Shown here in pieces: positions 28,989-38,256 of a stretch of DNA of 54,750 nucleotides. Both the position numbers and the translations under genes were made by a program. Origin of the DNA: Actinomycetota bacterium (GTDB lineage Bacteria > Actinomycetota > Actinomycetes > Nanopelagicales > Nanopelagicaceae); NCBI GenBank assembly GCA_009700025.1, contig WLMW01000003.1, forward strand, positions 1-54,750. The letters run 5' to 3'. Position 1 is the stretch's first letter; each line of letters begins with the position of its first letter. Under the pieces are notes generated by a model. The model made no database searches. It saw nothing but the letters and a program-made list of their open reading frames with translations, and had not been told where the DNA came from.

Positions 28989-31069
28989 CAGATTCCTGCC
29001 TCTTCCATAGATCTCAGCTCGCGCTTTAAAATTTTGATCTCATCGCGAAGCCGTGCGGCAACCTCAAACTGGAGCTCACCGGCGGCATTCTTCATCTGAT
29101 CAGTGAGCGAGCCTATCAACGCCATTAATTCTTGTCGTGGCAAAGTGGTCAGTGACTTGGTAAATACCCCGGCCGATGTTGCGCTCTTTTGATTTGCCTT
29201 CTTGCTATTTGCAAGCAGCTCTTCCGTATCTTCGGACTCGCGGTTAATAAGATCAGTGATATCCGCAATTTTTTTACGCAACGGCTGAGGATCCACACCG
29301 CGTTCGAGGTTATAGGCCACCTGCTTTGCACGGCGACGATTAGTCTCATCAATGGCTTTGGCCATCGAATCGGTAATGTTATCGGCGTACATATGAACTT
29401 CACCGGAAACATTTCGGGCGGCTCGGCCAATTGTTTGAATCAATGAGGTCGCTGAACGCAAGAAGCCCTCTTTGTCAGCATCCAAGATTGCAACTAATGA
29501 AACTTCAGGTAAATCAAGACCCTCTCGCAATAAATTGATGCCGATTAGAACATCATATTCACCAGTGCGTAGTTCGCGAAGGAGCTCCACGCGTCGCAAA
29601 GTATCTACCTCTGAGTGCAAATAGCGAACTCGGACACCTTTCTCCTGCATGTATTCGGTCAGGTCCTCTGACATTTTCTTGGTTAAAGTCGTCACAAGGA
29701 CTCGTTCATTTTTTTCAACGCGGATACTTATCTCATTGAGCAAATCATCAATCTGACCTTTAATGGGTTTAATGATTATCTGTGGGTCTACTAGGCCGGT
29801 AGGGCGAATGACCTGTTCAACCACATCACCAGCAACTTTCGCCATTTCGTATTTTCCTGGAGTAGCCGATAAATAGAGTTTTTGTGCAGTTCGCTCTAGG
29901 AATTCAGGGAACTTTAATGGGCGGTTATCGAGTGCACTTGGCAAGCGGAAACCATGTTCTACAAGCGTACGCTTTCTCGAAGCATCACCCTCATACATCG
30001 CACCGAGTTGTGGCACCGTTACGTGACTTTCGTCAATTACAACTAGAAAATCTTCTGGAAAATAATCTAGAAGACAGTTAGGCGCAGATCCGGATTCACG
30101 ACCATCCAGGTGTCTTGAATAATTCTCAATTCCACTGCAAAATCCAATCTGCTCCATCATTTCAACATCAAAAGTCGTGCGCATGCGTAAGCGTTGAGCT
30201 TCTAGTAGTTTTCCCTGTTTTTCAAATAGATTCAGTTGTATCTGCAGTTCATCTTCAATTTCACCAATAGCACGCTTAATAGTTTCAGGTCCAGCGGCAT
30301 AGTGTGTAGCTGGAAAAATATACATCTCAGTCTCATCGCGGATAATTTCTCCAGTAAGAGGATGCAGAGTTGATATTTTCTCAATTTCATCGCCAAACAT
30401 CTCTATACGAATAGCAAGCTCCTCGTACATGGGGATAATTTCAATCGTGTCCCCACGGACTCTAAAAGTACCTCGCTCGAAGGCCATGTCATTACGTTTG
30501 TATTGGACATCTACGAATCTGCGCAATAATGCATTGCGTTCTATTTCGTCCCCAACACGCAAAGTGACCATACGATCGATATATTCTTGTGGAGTGCCGA
30601 GTCCATAAATACATGAAACTGTGGCGACAACGATGACATCACGCCTGGTGAGTAGCGAGTTTGTGGCAGAATGGCGAAGTCGTTCAACCTCATCATTCAC
30701 ACTCGAATCTTTCTCAATAAAAGTATCCGTCTGCGGAACATATGCCTCTGGTTGGTAGTAGTCGTAATATGAAACAAAGTATTCAACCGCATTATTTGGA
30801 AGAAGTTCCCGAAACTCATTTGCGAGTTGAGCGGCTAAAGTTTTATTAGGTGCTAAAACCAATGTTGGACGTTGCAGTTTTTCAATCAACCAAGCAGTAG
30901 TGGCAGATTTTCCAGTTCCGGTAGCACCGAGTAGCACTACATCCTGCTCCCCGGCTTGGAATCGTCGTGCAATTTCTGCAATTGCCTCTGGCTGATCGCC
31001 AGCTGGGACATAGTCACTAATTACTTGAAACGGTTCAACCCGACGTTGCAAATCAGATATCGGGCGCAT
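28988..31069 (-). CDS. uvrB: Excinuclease ABC subunit B
   Basis: This 693-residue helicase-like protein verifies damage and loads UvrC. Walker A is [15 protein letters not shown] (about 47-61), the strand-separating beta-hairpin is [20 protein letters not shown], the DEAD-type motif is [12 protein letters not shown], and helicase motif VI is QTIGRAARN. The C-terminal UVR domain ([20 protein letters not shown]) is present. It starts nine bases after coaE ends. Confidence 0.98.
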   Translation of the reverse strand: MRPISDLQRRVEPFQVISDYVPAGDQPEAIAEIARRFQAGEQDVVLLGATGTGKSATTAWLIEKLQRPTLVLAPNKTLAAQLANEFRELLPNNAVEYFVSYYDYYQPEAYVPQTDTFIEKDSSVNDEVERLRHSATNSLLTRRDVIVVATVSCIYGLGTPQEYIDRMVTLRVGDEIERNALLRRFVDVQYKRNDMAFERGTFRVRGDTIEIIPMYEELAIRIEMFGDEIEKISTLHPLTGEIIRDETEMYIFPATHYAAGPETIKRAIGEIEDELQIQLNLFEKQGKLLEAQRLRMRTTFDVEMMEQIGFCSGIENYSRHLDGRESGSAPNCLLDYFPEDFLVVIDESHVTVPQLGAMYEGDASRKRTLVEHGFRLPSALDNRPLKFPEFLERTAQKLYLSATPGKYEMAKVAGDVVEQVIRPTGLVDPQIIIKPIKGQIDDLLNEISIRVEKNERVLVTTLTKKMSEDLTEYMQEKGVRVRYLHSEVDTLRRVELLRELRTGEYDVLIGINLLREGLDLPEVSLVAILDADKEGFLRSATSLIQTIGRAARNVSGEVHMYADNITDSMAKAIDETNRRRAKQVAYNLERGVDPQPLRKKIADITDLINRESEDTEELLANSKKANQKSATSAGVFTKSLTTLPRQELMALIGSLTDQMKNAAGELQFEVAARLRDEIKILKRELRSMEEAGI

Positions 31070-31078
31070 TGATTAATT

Positions 31079-31669
31079 CTAGTTTGAAGAAGAGGTTAAG
31101 GTCTCCCAGATATTTTCGACTTGTCGCAATAAATCATCCTTTGAGCCGCTGTTTTCGATGACAAAGTCGGCAATAGAGACCCTTTCCTCGCGTGAGGCCT
31201 GTGCTGCCATACGAGCCTCAATCTCAGACGGATGCAGACCCTTGTCCCGTAAACGTTGTGTGCGCTCATCCAAATCTGCCTCAACAGTAATAACAGTCTT
31301 AAAACGATTGGCTCCACCCGTTTCAAAGAGGAGTGGAATTTCATAGATCAAAGTCTGGTTTCCGGTAAGCGATGCGACCGCTGCCTCAAATTCACTGCGA
31401 ACATATGGATGAATTATGGATTCAAGTTTCTCTTTTAGATGTGAGTCATTGAAGACCAATTCACCTAACGCGCGTCGATTAATATCGCCATTTTGCAAGA
31501 TAGAGTCCCCGAATATTGCAACAACCTCATCAAATCCTGCTGAGCCTCGCTCGATAGCTGCGCGCGCTAATTGATCGGCATCGATTACAAGTGCGCCAAG
31601 TTCTGCGAAGAACTGCGCAGCAAGTGATTTCCCACTACCTATTCCTCCGGTTAAACCAATGACAAGCAT
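31079..31669 (-). CDS. coaE: Dephospho-CoA kinase
   Basis: This 196-residue kinase catalyses the last step of coenzyme A synthesis. The P-loop is GLTGGIGSGKS (5-15), followed by FFAELGALVIDADQLAR, and the CoA-domain YEIPLLFETG is seen. The frame opens 20 codons earlier (31729), but that extension crosses the rpsA terminator. The ATG at 31669, giving MLVIGLTGG, is the family start. TATCCT ends six bases upstream and no ribosome binding site is seen, suggesting a leaderless message. Confidence 0.95.
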   Translation of the reverse strand: MLVIGLTGGIGSGKSLAAQFFAELGALVIDADQLARAAIERGSAGFDEVVAIFGDSILQNGDINRRALGELVFNDSHLKEKLESIIHPYVRSEFEAAVASLTGNQTLIYEIPLLFETGGANRFKTVITVEADLDERTQRLRDKGLHPSEIEARMAAQASREERVSIADFVIENSGSKDDLLRQVENIWETLTSSSN

Positions 31670-31675
31670 GTAATA

Positions 31676-31681
31676 AGGATA
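31676..31681 (-). promoter_or_regulatory. Candidate -10 box of coaE
   Basis: TATCCT (minus strand) is six bases before the coaE ATG and just past the rpsA terminator, where a new transcript would be expected to begin. No good -35 box is visible, so this is tentative. Confidence 0.35.
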
Positions 31682-31698
31682 GTGCGGGAATAAGAAAT

Positions 31699-31746
31699 CC
31701 CCGCAAGTTAAACGGTTTTGACGAACCAAACCGTGAAACTGCGGGG
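31699..31746 (-). terminator. Strong terminator after rpsA
   Basis: A long hairpin has outer arms CCCCGCA / TGCGGGG and inner arms ACGGTTT / AAACCGT with a small internal loop, about 15 to 18 pairs in all. On the minus strand it begins 16 bases after the rpsA stop and is followed by ATTTCTTATT. It separates the abundant rpsA message from coaE. The A/T-rich flanks on both sides would also let it work in the other direction. Confidence 0.8.
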
Positions 31747-31761
31747 ATTTATTATCAAACT

Positions 31762-33141
31762 TTATTCGGAGGCGACAACCTCTTCGGTTGCTTCTACTGC
31801 GCCATCTTCAGGAGTTGCAGCAGCATCAGCGGCTTTCGCTTCAGCCTTCTGCTTCTTGTGAGCCAAGAAACGCTCCTGTGCTTGAGCGTATTGACGCTCC
31901 CACTCTTCGCGCTGTGATTCATGTCCTGGCTTCCACTCTTGGGTTTCAGCATCAAAGCCCTCTGGGTAGATGAAGTTTCCTTCAGCATCATAGCGAGCAG
32001 CCATTCCATACTGTGTCGGATCAAATGCTTCGATCTCAATCTCTGTACCTTCATTTGCTTGCTTCAATGAAAGAGAGATACGGCGACGCTCTAGATCAAT
32101 ATCAATAATCTTTACAAAAAGTTCGTCATCTACTGCGACAACCTGCTCTGGGATTTCAACGTGGCGTTCTGCCAACTCTGAAATGTGAACAAGACCTTCA
32201 ATACCTTCGTGTACACGGATGAAGGCACCAAATGGAACGAGCTTTGTTACCACACCTGGAACAACTTGATTGATTGTATGTGTGCGAGCAAATGCTTGCC
32301 ATGGATCTTCTTGCGTTGCCTTAAGAGAAAGTGATACACGCTCATGCTCGAAGTCAACTTCAAGAACTTCAACAGTTACTTCATCGCCAACTTCTACAAC
32401 TTCACCAGGGTGATCAATGTGCTTCCAAGAGAGCTCAGACACGTGAACAAGGCCGTCAACTCCGCCTAGGTCTACGAATGCACCAAAGTTAACAATGGAT
32501 GAGACAACACCAGAGCGCACTTGACCCTTTTGTAGTTGGTTAAGGAAAGTTGTACGTGACTCTGATTGAGTCTGCTCGAGGAATGCACGACGTGAAAGAA
32601 CAACGTTGTTGCGATTCTTATCAAGTTCGATAATTCGAGCTTCAACCTGCTTGCCAATATAAGGTGTTAGATCGCGAACGCGACGCATCTCAACAAGGGA
32701 TGCTGGTAAGAAGCCACGAAGTCCGATGTCAACGATGAGTCCGCCCTTAACAACTTCAATAACTGTTCCAATAACAACTTCGTCGCGCTCTTTCTTGCCT
32801 TCGATATCTCCCCATGCGCGCTCGTACTGTGCGCGTTTCTTTGAGAGAATTAAACGGCCTTCTTTATCCTCTTTTTGTAGGACAAGAGCTTCAATGCTCT
32901 CTCCAACTTTAACAATTTCATTGGGATCTACATCGTGGCGAATTGAAAGCTCGCGAGAAGGAATAACACCTTCTGTTTTGTATCCGATGTCGACGAGAAC
33001 TTCCTCGCGTCCAACTTGAACGATTGTTCCGATGACGAGATCCCCGTCATTAAAATTTCTAATTGTTCCTTCAATAGCGGCTAGAAAATCAGCGGCTGAT
33101 CCGATGTCATTTACTGCGATTACTGGTGTTGTTGTAGACAA
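31762..33141 (-). CDS. rpsA: 30S ribosomal protein S1
   Basis: This 459-residue mRNA-binding ribosomal protein has four S1 domains, at about 33-105, 120-185, 205-275 and 290-362 (for example DLVIGTIVQVGREEVLVDIG, VRSGVVSSIVNFGAFVDLGG and VPGVVTKLVPFGAFIRVHEG). An acidic/Ala/Lys-rich tail ends in EATEEVVASE. Four domains is the actinobacterial form; E. coli has six. The frame is open to 33390, but I choose the TTG at 33141: CGGAG lies five bases upstream and the protein then starts LSTTTPVIAVNDIG as in relatives. The rare TTG may limit or regulate its translation. Confidence 0.95.
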   Translation of the reverse strand: MSTTTPVIAVNDIGSAADFLAAIEGTIRNFNDGDLVIGTIVQVGREEVLVDIGYKTEGVIPSRELSIRHDVDPNEIVKVGESIEALVLQKEDKEGRLILSKKRAQYERAWGDIEGKKERDEVVIGTVIEVVKGGLIVDIGLRGFLPASLVEMRRVRDLTPYIGKQVEARIIELDKNRNNVVLSRRAFLEQTQSESRTTFLNQLQKGQVRSGVVSSIVNFGAFVDLGGVDGLVHVSELSWKHIDHPGEVVEVGDEVTVEVLEVDFEHERVSLSLKATQEDPWQAFARTHTINQVVPGVVTKLVPFGAFIRVHEGIEGLVHISELAERHVEIPEQVVAVDDELFVKIIDIDLERRRISLSLKQANEGTEIEIEAFDPTQYGMAARYDAEGNFIYPEGFDAETQEWKPGHESQREEWERQYAQAQERFLAHKKQKAEAKAADAAATPEDGAVEATEEVVASE

Positions 33142-33196
33142 GTGTGCTCCGTAGGGATAGATGAGTAGTAGTTTCCACTTTCGTGGCTGGAGGGTA

Positions 33197-33226
33197 AGGG
33201 TACGGTTTGTGCCTGTATTAGGGCAA
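33197..33226 (-). promoter_or_regulatory. Probable rpsA promoter
   Basis: On the minus strand TTGCCC (33226-33221) is followed after 18 bases by TACCCT (33202-33197). Transcription would begin near 33190 and give a leader of about 50 bases. The leader contains a small hairpin CCAC-GAAA-GTGG (33186-33175) before the ribosome binding site. Confidence 0.45.
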
Positions 33227-33270
33227 ATCCACCCACATTCCGCGCTCTCATCATTACACTGATATCTCAT

Positions 33271-34497
33271 ATGAAACGCTACCGTCAGCTCTTTGCAATG
33301 CCCAATGTCTGGGTACTGGTGCTGGCCGCTTTTCCTGCACGAGTTGCCTATGGGATGGTTGGACTCTCGTTGTTTTTCAAGACTGAGCAAGAGACTGGAT
33401 CAATCGCACTAGCTGGCCTTGTAATCGGAGCCAACTCACTTGCAGGCTCTTTTACGGCAGGAGTTCGTGGATCCATCATTGACAAATATGGACAGAAATG
33501 GCCACTTCGCATACTTGTCCCTGGCTATGCGGCCATGATGATTTTAGTAAATATCTCTCATTCATCAACATTCATACTGGTGATGGCGACAATCATGGGT
33601 CTTTCTGCCCCACCAATTAATCTCTCAGTCCGTCCACTATGGAAAACAATTGTCCCTGGAGATTTTCTGCGAACAGCGTATGCAGTTGATTCATCCGTAA
33701 TGAACACTGCCGGAGTCTTAGGTCCAGTCATTGCCACTTCTCTCGCACTGTCATCTCACTCCGGCAGCCCTTTGATCTGCGCTGCAGTTTTCATGGCCAT
33801 TGGTGGAGGTGCGCTTGCACTTGCGCCGGTTTCTAGAGATTGGAAACCTGAAAAGAAAGTCTCAGGTGCGCAGTCTCTATGGCGTAACCCAGCGCTTCGA
33901 TTAATGATGCTTGAAGGCTCTTTCATTGGATTTGGGTGGGGTCTCTTTGACGTTGCAGTACCCGCCTTTGCAACTATCGAAAACGTTGCACAACGAACTG
34001 CATGGGTATTTGCTGCAATAGGAGTTTCCAGCATAGTCGGAGGATTATTTGCAGGTCTCATCTCTAAACGGACTTCATCGCTCTCTGCATTGAGGAAAAC
34101 TTATTTAATCTGGTTTCTTGTAGCGATTCCTATGGCATTTACATATCCAGGATGGTCTATGGCTCTTGCAGGTGCCTGCTTAGGATTTGCAGGAGGTGCA
34201 ATTCAAGTCTTTTACTGGGAGGTCATGGAGGCGGTACGCCCTAAGGGCTCTGCAGTTTCATATATGGCATGGTTGTGGACAGTTGAAGGAAGTGTGATGT
34301 CACTTGGCGCTGCGGTTGGCGGCGTAATCTCTGAAGCAGTTTCCCCGCAGTTTTGTTTGGCATTAACAGCGTTGTCAATTGGATGTGGAAATCTCGTACT
34401 CGCCATCGGTAAGAAGCGCTTAGAGGCCGCCGATCGAATTCCATCGGATGAAGAGAATTTACAAGCGATTGAAGATAACTCACCAGCTACAACTTAA
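33271..34497 (+). CDS. MFS transporter, substrate unknown
   Basis: This 408-residue protein has about 12 membrane helices in two halves with a central loop (near 200, KPEKKVSGAQSLWRN). The charged motif between helices 2 and 3, RGSIIDKYGQKWPLR, is the typical MFS cytoplasmic loop. It resembles the broad class of predicted actinobacterial sugar or drug-efflux MFS proteins, but I cannot name the substrate. It is divergent from rpsA and its end overlaps the convergent polA stop by four bases. TACACT lies ten bases before the ATG and no ribosome binding site is clear. Confidence 0.85.
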   Translation: MKRYRQLFAMPNVWVLVLAAFPARVAYGMVGLSLFFKTEQETGSIALAGLVIGANSLAGSFTAGVRGSIIDKYGQKWPLRILVPGYAAMMILVNISHSSTFILVMATIMGLSAPPINLSVRPLWKTIVPGDFLRTAYAVDSSVMNTAGVLGPVIATSLALSSHSGSPLICAAVFMAIGGGALALAPVSRDWKPEKKVSGAQSLWRNPALRLMMLEGSFIGFGWGLFDVAVPAFATIENVAQRTAWVFAAIGVSSIVGGLFAGLISKRTSSLSALRKTYLIWFLVAIPMAFTYPGWSMALAGACLGFAGGAIQVFYWEVMEAVRPKGSAVSYMAWLWTVEGSVMSLGAAVGGVISEAVSPQFCLALTALSIGCGNLVLAIGKKRLEAADRIPSDEENLQAIEDNSPATT

Positions 34498-37082
34498 TGT
34501 GCAGCTTCATTCCAGGTCAGTCCTAAACCCGCACTAACATTGAGCGGTGCACGCAAAGGATAAGCCGCTCCCATCTCTCGCTTTACAAGTATGGTGATGT
34601 GCTCTTCCTCCCCCGCTACAACTTCAACAATTAACTCATCATGGATTTGTAGCAAAAGCCGTGATTTCATTTTTTCAGAATCTATCGCCCTTTGAACTTG
34701 CAACATAGCTAACTTAATAACGTCAGCCGCTGATCCTTGGATGGGAGCATTCAGCGCCATGCGCTCGGCCACTTCACGACGTTGACGATTATCGCTCATG
34801 AGATCTGGGAGATAACGCCTGCGGCCCATAATCGTTTCGGTATAACCAACTTTTCTAGCCTCATCAACAACTGTTTTTAGGTAGTCCCGAATCCCACCAA
34901 AGCGCTGGAAATAGGTATCCATTAACCCCTGTGCCTCAACCGGAGTTATATCCAACTGCGCAGATAAACCATAGGAGGATAGACCGTAGGCCAAGCCATA
35001 GGACATTGCTTTAATCTGTCTGCGCATCTCTGAATCGACATCTTGAGGCTTTACTCCAAAAATTACCGAAGCAATTGTTGCGTGCAAATCTTCACCGGAT
35101 TCAAATGCGGCGAGCAGTTTTTCATCATTAGATAGATGCGCCATGATGCGCATCTCAATCTGGCTGTAGTCGGCGGTTAATAGACCTACATAACCTTTCC
35201 CTGCAATAAACGCGTTTCTTATTGTGCGGCCTTCCTCAGTGCGCACTGGAATATTTTGTAAGTTTGGACCGATCGATGAGAGTCTTCCAGTTGCTGTGAC
35301 GCTCTGTCCAAAATGAGTATGGATACGTCCATCGGGGGCGATTTCGCAGATTAATCCATCGACAGTAGTAGAGAGTTTTTTCGTCTCACGTATCCGCAGC
35401 AAATGTGTCAATAACGGGTGACCCGTCTTTTGATGAAGCCAATCTAAGCTCTCTGCATCGGTTGTATAGCCAGTCTTAATCTTCTTAGTCTTAGGGAGTT
35501 TGAGCTCATCAAATAGGACAACTTGTAACTGCTTTGGTGAGCCAACATTGAATTCGCGACCTGCCGACTCATGTGCAAGCTTCGTCTCACGCGAGACTTC
35601 ACCTTCGAAAAATCCTCGTAACTTCTCAAGCTCTTTTTTGTTAACGGCAACGCCGACTCTCTCCATCTGCGCCAAGAGCTCAGCTATCGGCAGTTCCATA
35701 GATTTGTACAGGTCAAAAACTCCACGAACTTCTAACTCCTTGGTAAGCGGGTCTCTCAGTGAGAGTAAAGCTCTGGCCGAAGTCAGTAACTCTTGCTCAG
35801 GAGTCGATGTATTGATTGCCGAACCATCCCCCCAGCGCTCCTGAATATCCGTAAGCTCTAGCGACCTAGTCCCTGGATTGAGCAAATAGGCAGCAAGCGA
35901 TGTATCAAAGTCAACGCCAACGACAGGATTGATGCGAGATAAGGCTTTAGCATCATGCATGATCTTCTTAACTTCGTAATTTGTTGCCCAATCCCCCATC
36001 TTTGAAGAGTGCACAAGAAAAATATCAGTAGGTGAAAATGCAACTGCGTAGCGATGAAGTTTTTCATCAACGAGTGAGTATGAAAGAGCGAACGCTCCGG
36101 TGTGCTGCGCAATCTTTGTATCAATTTCTGTCGGTGTTAAAACTCCTTCGCTCATCTCTTCTGCGAATAACATGAACTCTGGTTCAGATCTCAAAGCAGT
36201 CTCACTCTTGAGTAAAATTGGTTTCATACGCTCTTTGAGAGTTTTGAACTCCAATATTTCAAAGAGTGGATTTGTTTTCTGCTGGTCAACCCCCACCCAC
36301 GCAAGCTTGTCGATAGTAAAATCAATAGGAACATCACAGACTAATTGAGTCAACTCACTATTGAGAATTATGTGATCCATCGAGTCACGAAGTGATTGCC
36401 CGACCCTTCCAGCTACCTTATCCGCGTGAGCAATCAGCTCTTTGAGGGATCCGTACTCCACAATCCACTTAGCAGCGGTTTTCTCCCCAACTCCAGGTAC
36501 AGATGGCAGATTATCGCTTGGATCTCCGCGCAACGCGGCAAAATCTGGATACTGCGCCGGAGTCATCCCATACTTTTCGACAACTGCATCAGGTGTCATT
36601 CGCGCTAAGTCGCTCACTCCACGCTTTGGGTAGAGCACGGTCGTCTGTTCGTTAATTAACTGGAAAGAGTCACGATCTCCCGTACAAATAAGAACCTCTG
36701 CTCCTTCTCTCTCCGCCCGCTTTGCAATAGTTCCCAAAATGTCATCGGCCTCATAGCCTTCAATTTCAAAACTTGAAATACCAAAGGCAGTGACAAGTTC
36801 GTGCAGATAAGACATCTGTGATCGAAACTCATCTGGGGTGGCTACACGTTTAGCTTTGTACTGTGGGAAGATCTCAGATCGAAAGGTTTTGCGTGATACA
36901 TCAAATGCCACGGCGACGTGGGTGGGTTTCTCACTGGCGAGGAGAGCAAGAAGCATCGTCGCAAAGCCATAGATTGCATTGGTGTGTTGGCCTGAAGCGG
37001 TTCTGAAGTTCTCTATCGGTAAGGCATGGAAGGCTCGATATGCCATGGAGTGCCCATCGATAAGTAATAGGCGTTTGTTCAT
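34494..37082 (-). CDS. polA: DNA polymerase I
   Basis: This 862-residue repair and Okazaki-fragment polymerase has an N-terminal 5' nuclease (LLLIDGHSMAYRAFHALP, YEADDILGTIAKRAE, GDRDSFQLI, LRGDPSDNLPSVPGVGEKTA), a middle 3'-5' exonuclease-like region without clear active-site motifs, and the polymerase domain with motif A (TADYSQIEMRIMAHLS), motif B (RRQIKAMSYGLAYG) and motif C (LQIHDELIVEV). The O-helix residue that is Phe in E. coli is Tyr here (about 695). I use the ATG at 37082, with AGGA about eight bases upstream; a GTG at 37088 is possible. Confidence 0.97.
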   Translation of the reverse strand: MNKRLLLIDGHSMAYRAFHALPIENFRTASGQHTNAIYGFATMLLALLASEKPTHVAVAFDVSRKTFRSEIFPQYKAKRVATPDEFRSQMSYLHELVTAFGISSFEIEGYEADDILGTIAKRAEREGAEVLICTGDRDSFQLINEQTTVLYPKRGVSDLARMTPDAVVEKYGMTPAQYPDFAALRGDPSDNLPSVPGVGEKTAAKWIVEYGSLKELIAHADKVAGRVGQSLRDSMDHIILNSELTQLVCDVPIDFTIDKLAWVGVDQQKTNPLFEILEFKTLKERMKPILLKSETALRSEPEFMLFAEEMSEGVLTPTEIDTKIAQHTGAFALSYSLVDEKLHRYAVAFSPTDIFLVHSSKMGDWATNYEVKKIMHDAKALSRINPVVGVDFDTSLAAYLLNPGTRSLELTDIQERWGDGSAINTSTPEQELLTSARALLSLRDPLTKELEVRGVFDLYKSMELPIAELLAQMERVGVAVNKKELEKLRGFFEGEVSRETKLAHESAGREFNVGSPKQLQVVLFDELKLPKTKKIKTGYTTDAESLDWLHQKTGHPLLTHLLRIRETKKLSTTVDGLICEIAPDGRIHTHFGQSVTATGRLSSIGPNLQNIPVRTEEGRTIRNAFIAGKGYVGLLTADYSQIEMRIMAHLSNDEKLLAAFESGEDLHATIASVIFGVKPQDVDSEMRRQIKAMSYGLAYGLSSYGLSAQLDITPVEAQGLMDTYFQRFGGIRDYLKTVVDEARKVGYTETIMGRRRYLPDLMSDNRQRREVAERMALNAPIQGSAADVIKLAMLQVQRAIDSEKMKSRLLLQIHDELIVEVVAGEEEHITILVKREMGAAYPLRAPLNVSAGLGLTWNEAAH

Positions 37083-37104
37083 GGGCACATCCTAGGATGC
37101 CGAC

Positions 37105-37110
37105 TAGAAT
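37105..37110 (+). promoter_or_regulatory. -10 box of the hotdog thioesterase gene (leaderless)
   Basis: TAGAAT is followed by seven bases and then the ATG at 37118, without any ribosome binding site, so the transcript probably starts at the start codon. No convincing -35 box is visible. Confidence 0.5.
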
Positions 37111-37117
37111 ACGTCTC

Positions 37118-37531
37118 ATGATCAATGAAGAGTTTCTTAAGTTTTATAAGGAGCGCGGCAGTGGCGCTCTTGATCAAAAATTAGGTATCGTCATTACAGA
37201 GGCCGAGATAGGTCGAGTTGTCGCAACAATGCCAGTTGAGGGTAATACGCAGCCACTCGGGCTTTTACATGGTGGTGCAAGTGTTGTGCTGGCTGAATCA
37301 CTTGGTTCAATTGGAACTTCTCTACACGCCGGCCCTACTCGAAAAGTTGTAGGGGTTGATATAAATGCGACTCATCACAAATCTGCCATAAGTGGCTTGG
37401 TCACTGGCGTTGCTACAGCGATTTCGTTGGGTAAGACTTTATGCAGTTGGGAAATAATTATCTCTAACGACAAGGGCGAAAGAACATGTACTGCTCGCAT
37501 TACCTGTTTAATCTTGGCAGAGCGAAACTAG
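37118..37531 (+). CDS. PaaI-like hotdog-fold thioesterase
   Basis: This 137-residue single hotdog domain has the PaaI/YbdB-type signature QPLGLLHGGASVVLAESLGSIG (about 43-64), where HGG and the downstream acidic residue form the CoA thioester-hydrolysing site. It probably hydrolyses an acyl- or aryl-CoA; the substrate is unknown. In related actinobacteria a similar thioesterase lies between polA and the pyk region. The frame opens seven codons earlier at 37097, but the ATG at 37118 follows a good -10 box. Confidence 0.88.
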   Translation: MINEEFLKFYKERGSGALDQKLGIVITEAEIGRVVATMPVEGNTQPLGLLHGGASVVLAESLGSIGTSLHAGPTRKVVGVDINATHHKSAISGLVTGVATAISLGKTLCSWEIIISNDKGERTCTARITCLILAERN

Positions 37532-37533
37532 TT

Positions 37534-38256
37534 CTATTGGTGAGCGCCGGTTCCTAAATAAGCCTCGCGAACTGCAGGATCGTTGAGCAGGTCAGAGGCC
37601 TTAGCCTCTTTCACTACGTTTCCAGTCTCAAGGATGTATGCCCGATGTGCGCGCTGCAAAGCCTGCTGCGCATTTTGCTCTACTAGCAAAATAGTTACTC
37701 CCTGTTTATTGATTTCAGTGATGATACGAAAGATATTTGCAATCATCTGTGGGGCAAGACCCATCGATGGCTCATCGAGGAGAAGTACTTTTGGCCGCGC
37801 CATGAGAGCTCGACCGATAGCTAACATCTGCTGCTCTCCCCCGGACAATGTGCCACCAGCCTGCGATGTGCGCTCTTTTAGGCGTGGGAATAGCTCGTAG
37901 ATTTTGTCGAGATCTTCAGCCATCTCTTGACGGCGATTTTTACGATGAAACTTTCCCATCTCAAGATTTTCTAGCACGGTCATTCCTGGAAAGATTCCAC
38001 GACCCTCTGGAGCCTGTGAGATTCCAAGATCTACTCTCTCATGGGCTGGAACCTTAGAGATATCTTGACCATCAAATATAATCGCTCCACTAGAGACTTT
38101 ACGAAGTCCGGAGATAGTCTTAAGAGTTGTCGTCTTGCCGGCGCCATTGGCACCAATCAAAGTAACAATCTCGCCCTCATTGACTACAACTGAGACTCCC
38201 TTGATCGCCTCAATCTTGCCGTAGTGGACATGAAGATCTCTAATTTCAAGACGCAT
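37534..38256 (-). CDS. livF: Branched-chain amino acid ABC transporter ATPase LivF
   Basis: This 240-residue ATPase has Walker A GANGAGKTT (34-42), signature LSGGEQQMLAIGRALM, Walker B VLLLDEPSMGLAP and the LivF-specific QAPEGRGIFPGMTVLENL and C-terminal REAYLGTG. It powers uptake through LivHM. It overlaps livG by 11 bases and is the last gene of the liv operon. Confidence 0.95.
   Translation of the reverse strand: MRLEIRDLHVHYGKIEAIKGVSVVVNEGEIVTLIGANGAGKTTTLKTISGLRKVSSGAIIFDGQDISKVPAHERVDLGISQAPEGRGIFPGMTVLENLEMGKFHRKNRRQEMAEDLDKIYELFPRLKERTSQAGGTLSGGEQQMLAIGRALMARPKVLLLDEPSMGLAPQMIANIFRIITEINKQGVTILLVEQNAQQALQRAHRAYILETGNVVKEAKASDLLNDPAVREAYLGTGAHQ

Noticed and set aside
31670-31729. 20-codon N-terminal extension of coaE
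   Set aside because: It runs through the rpsA terminator hairpin, and MLVIGLTGG is the family start.
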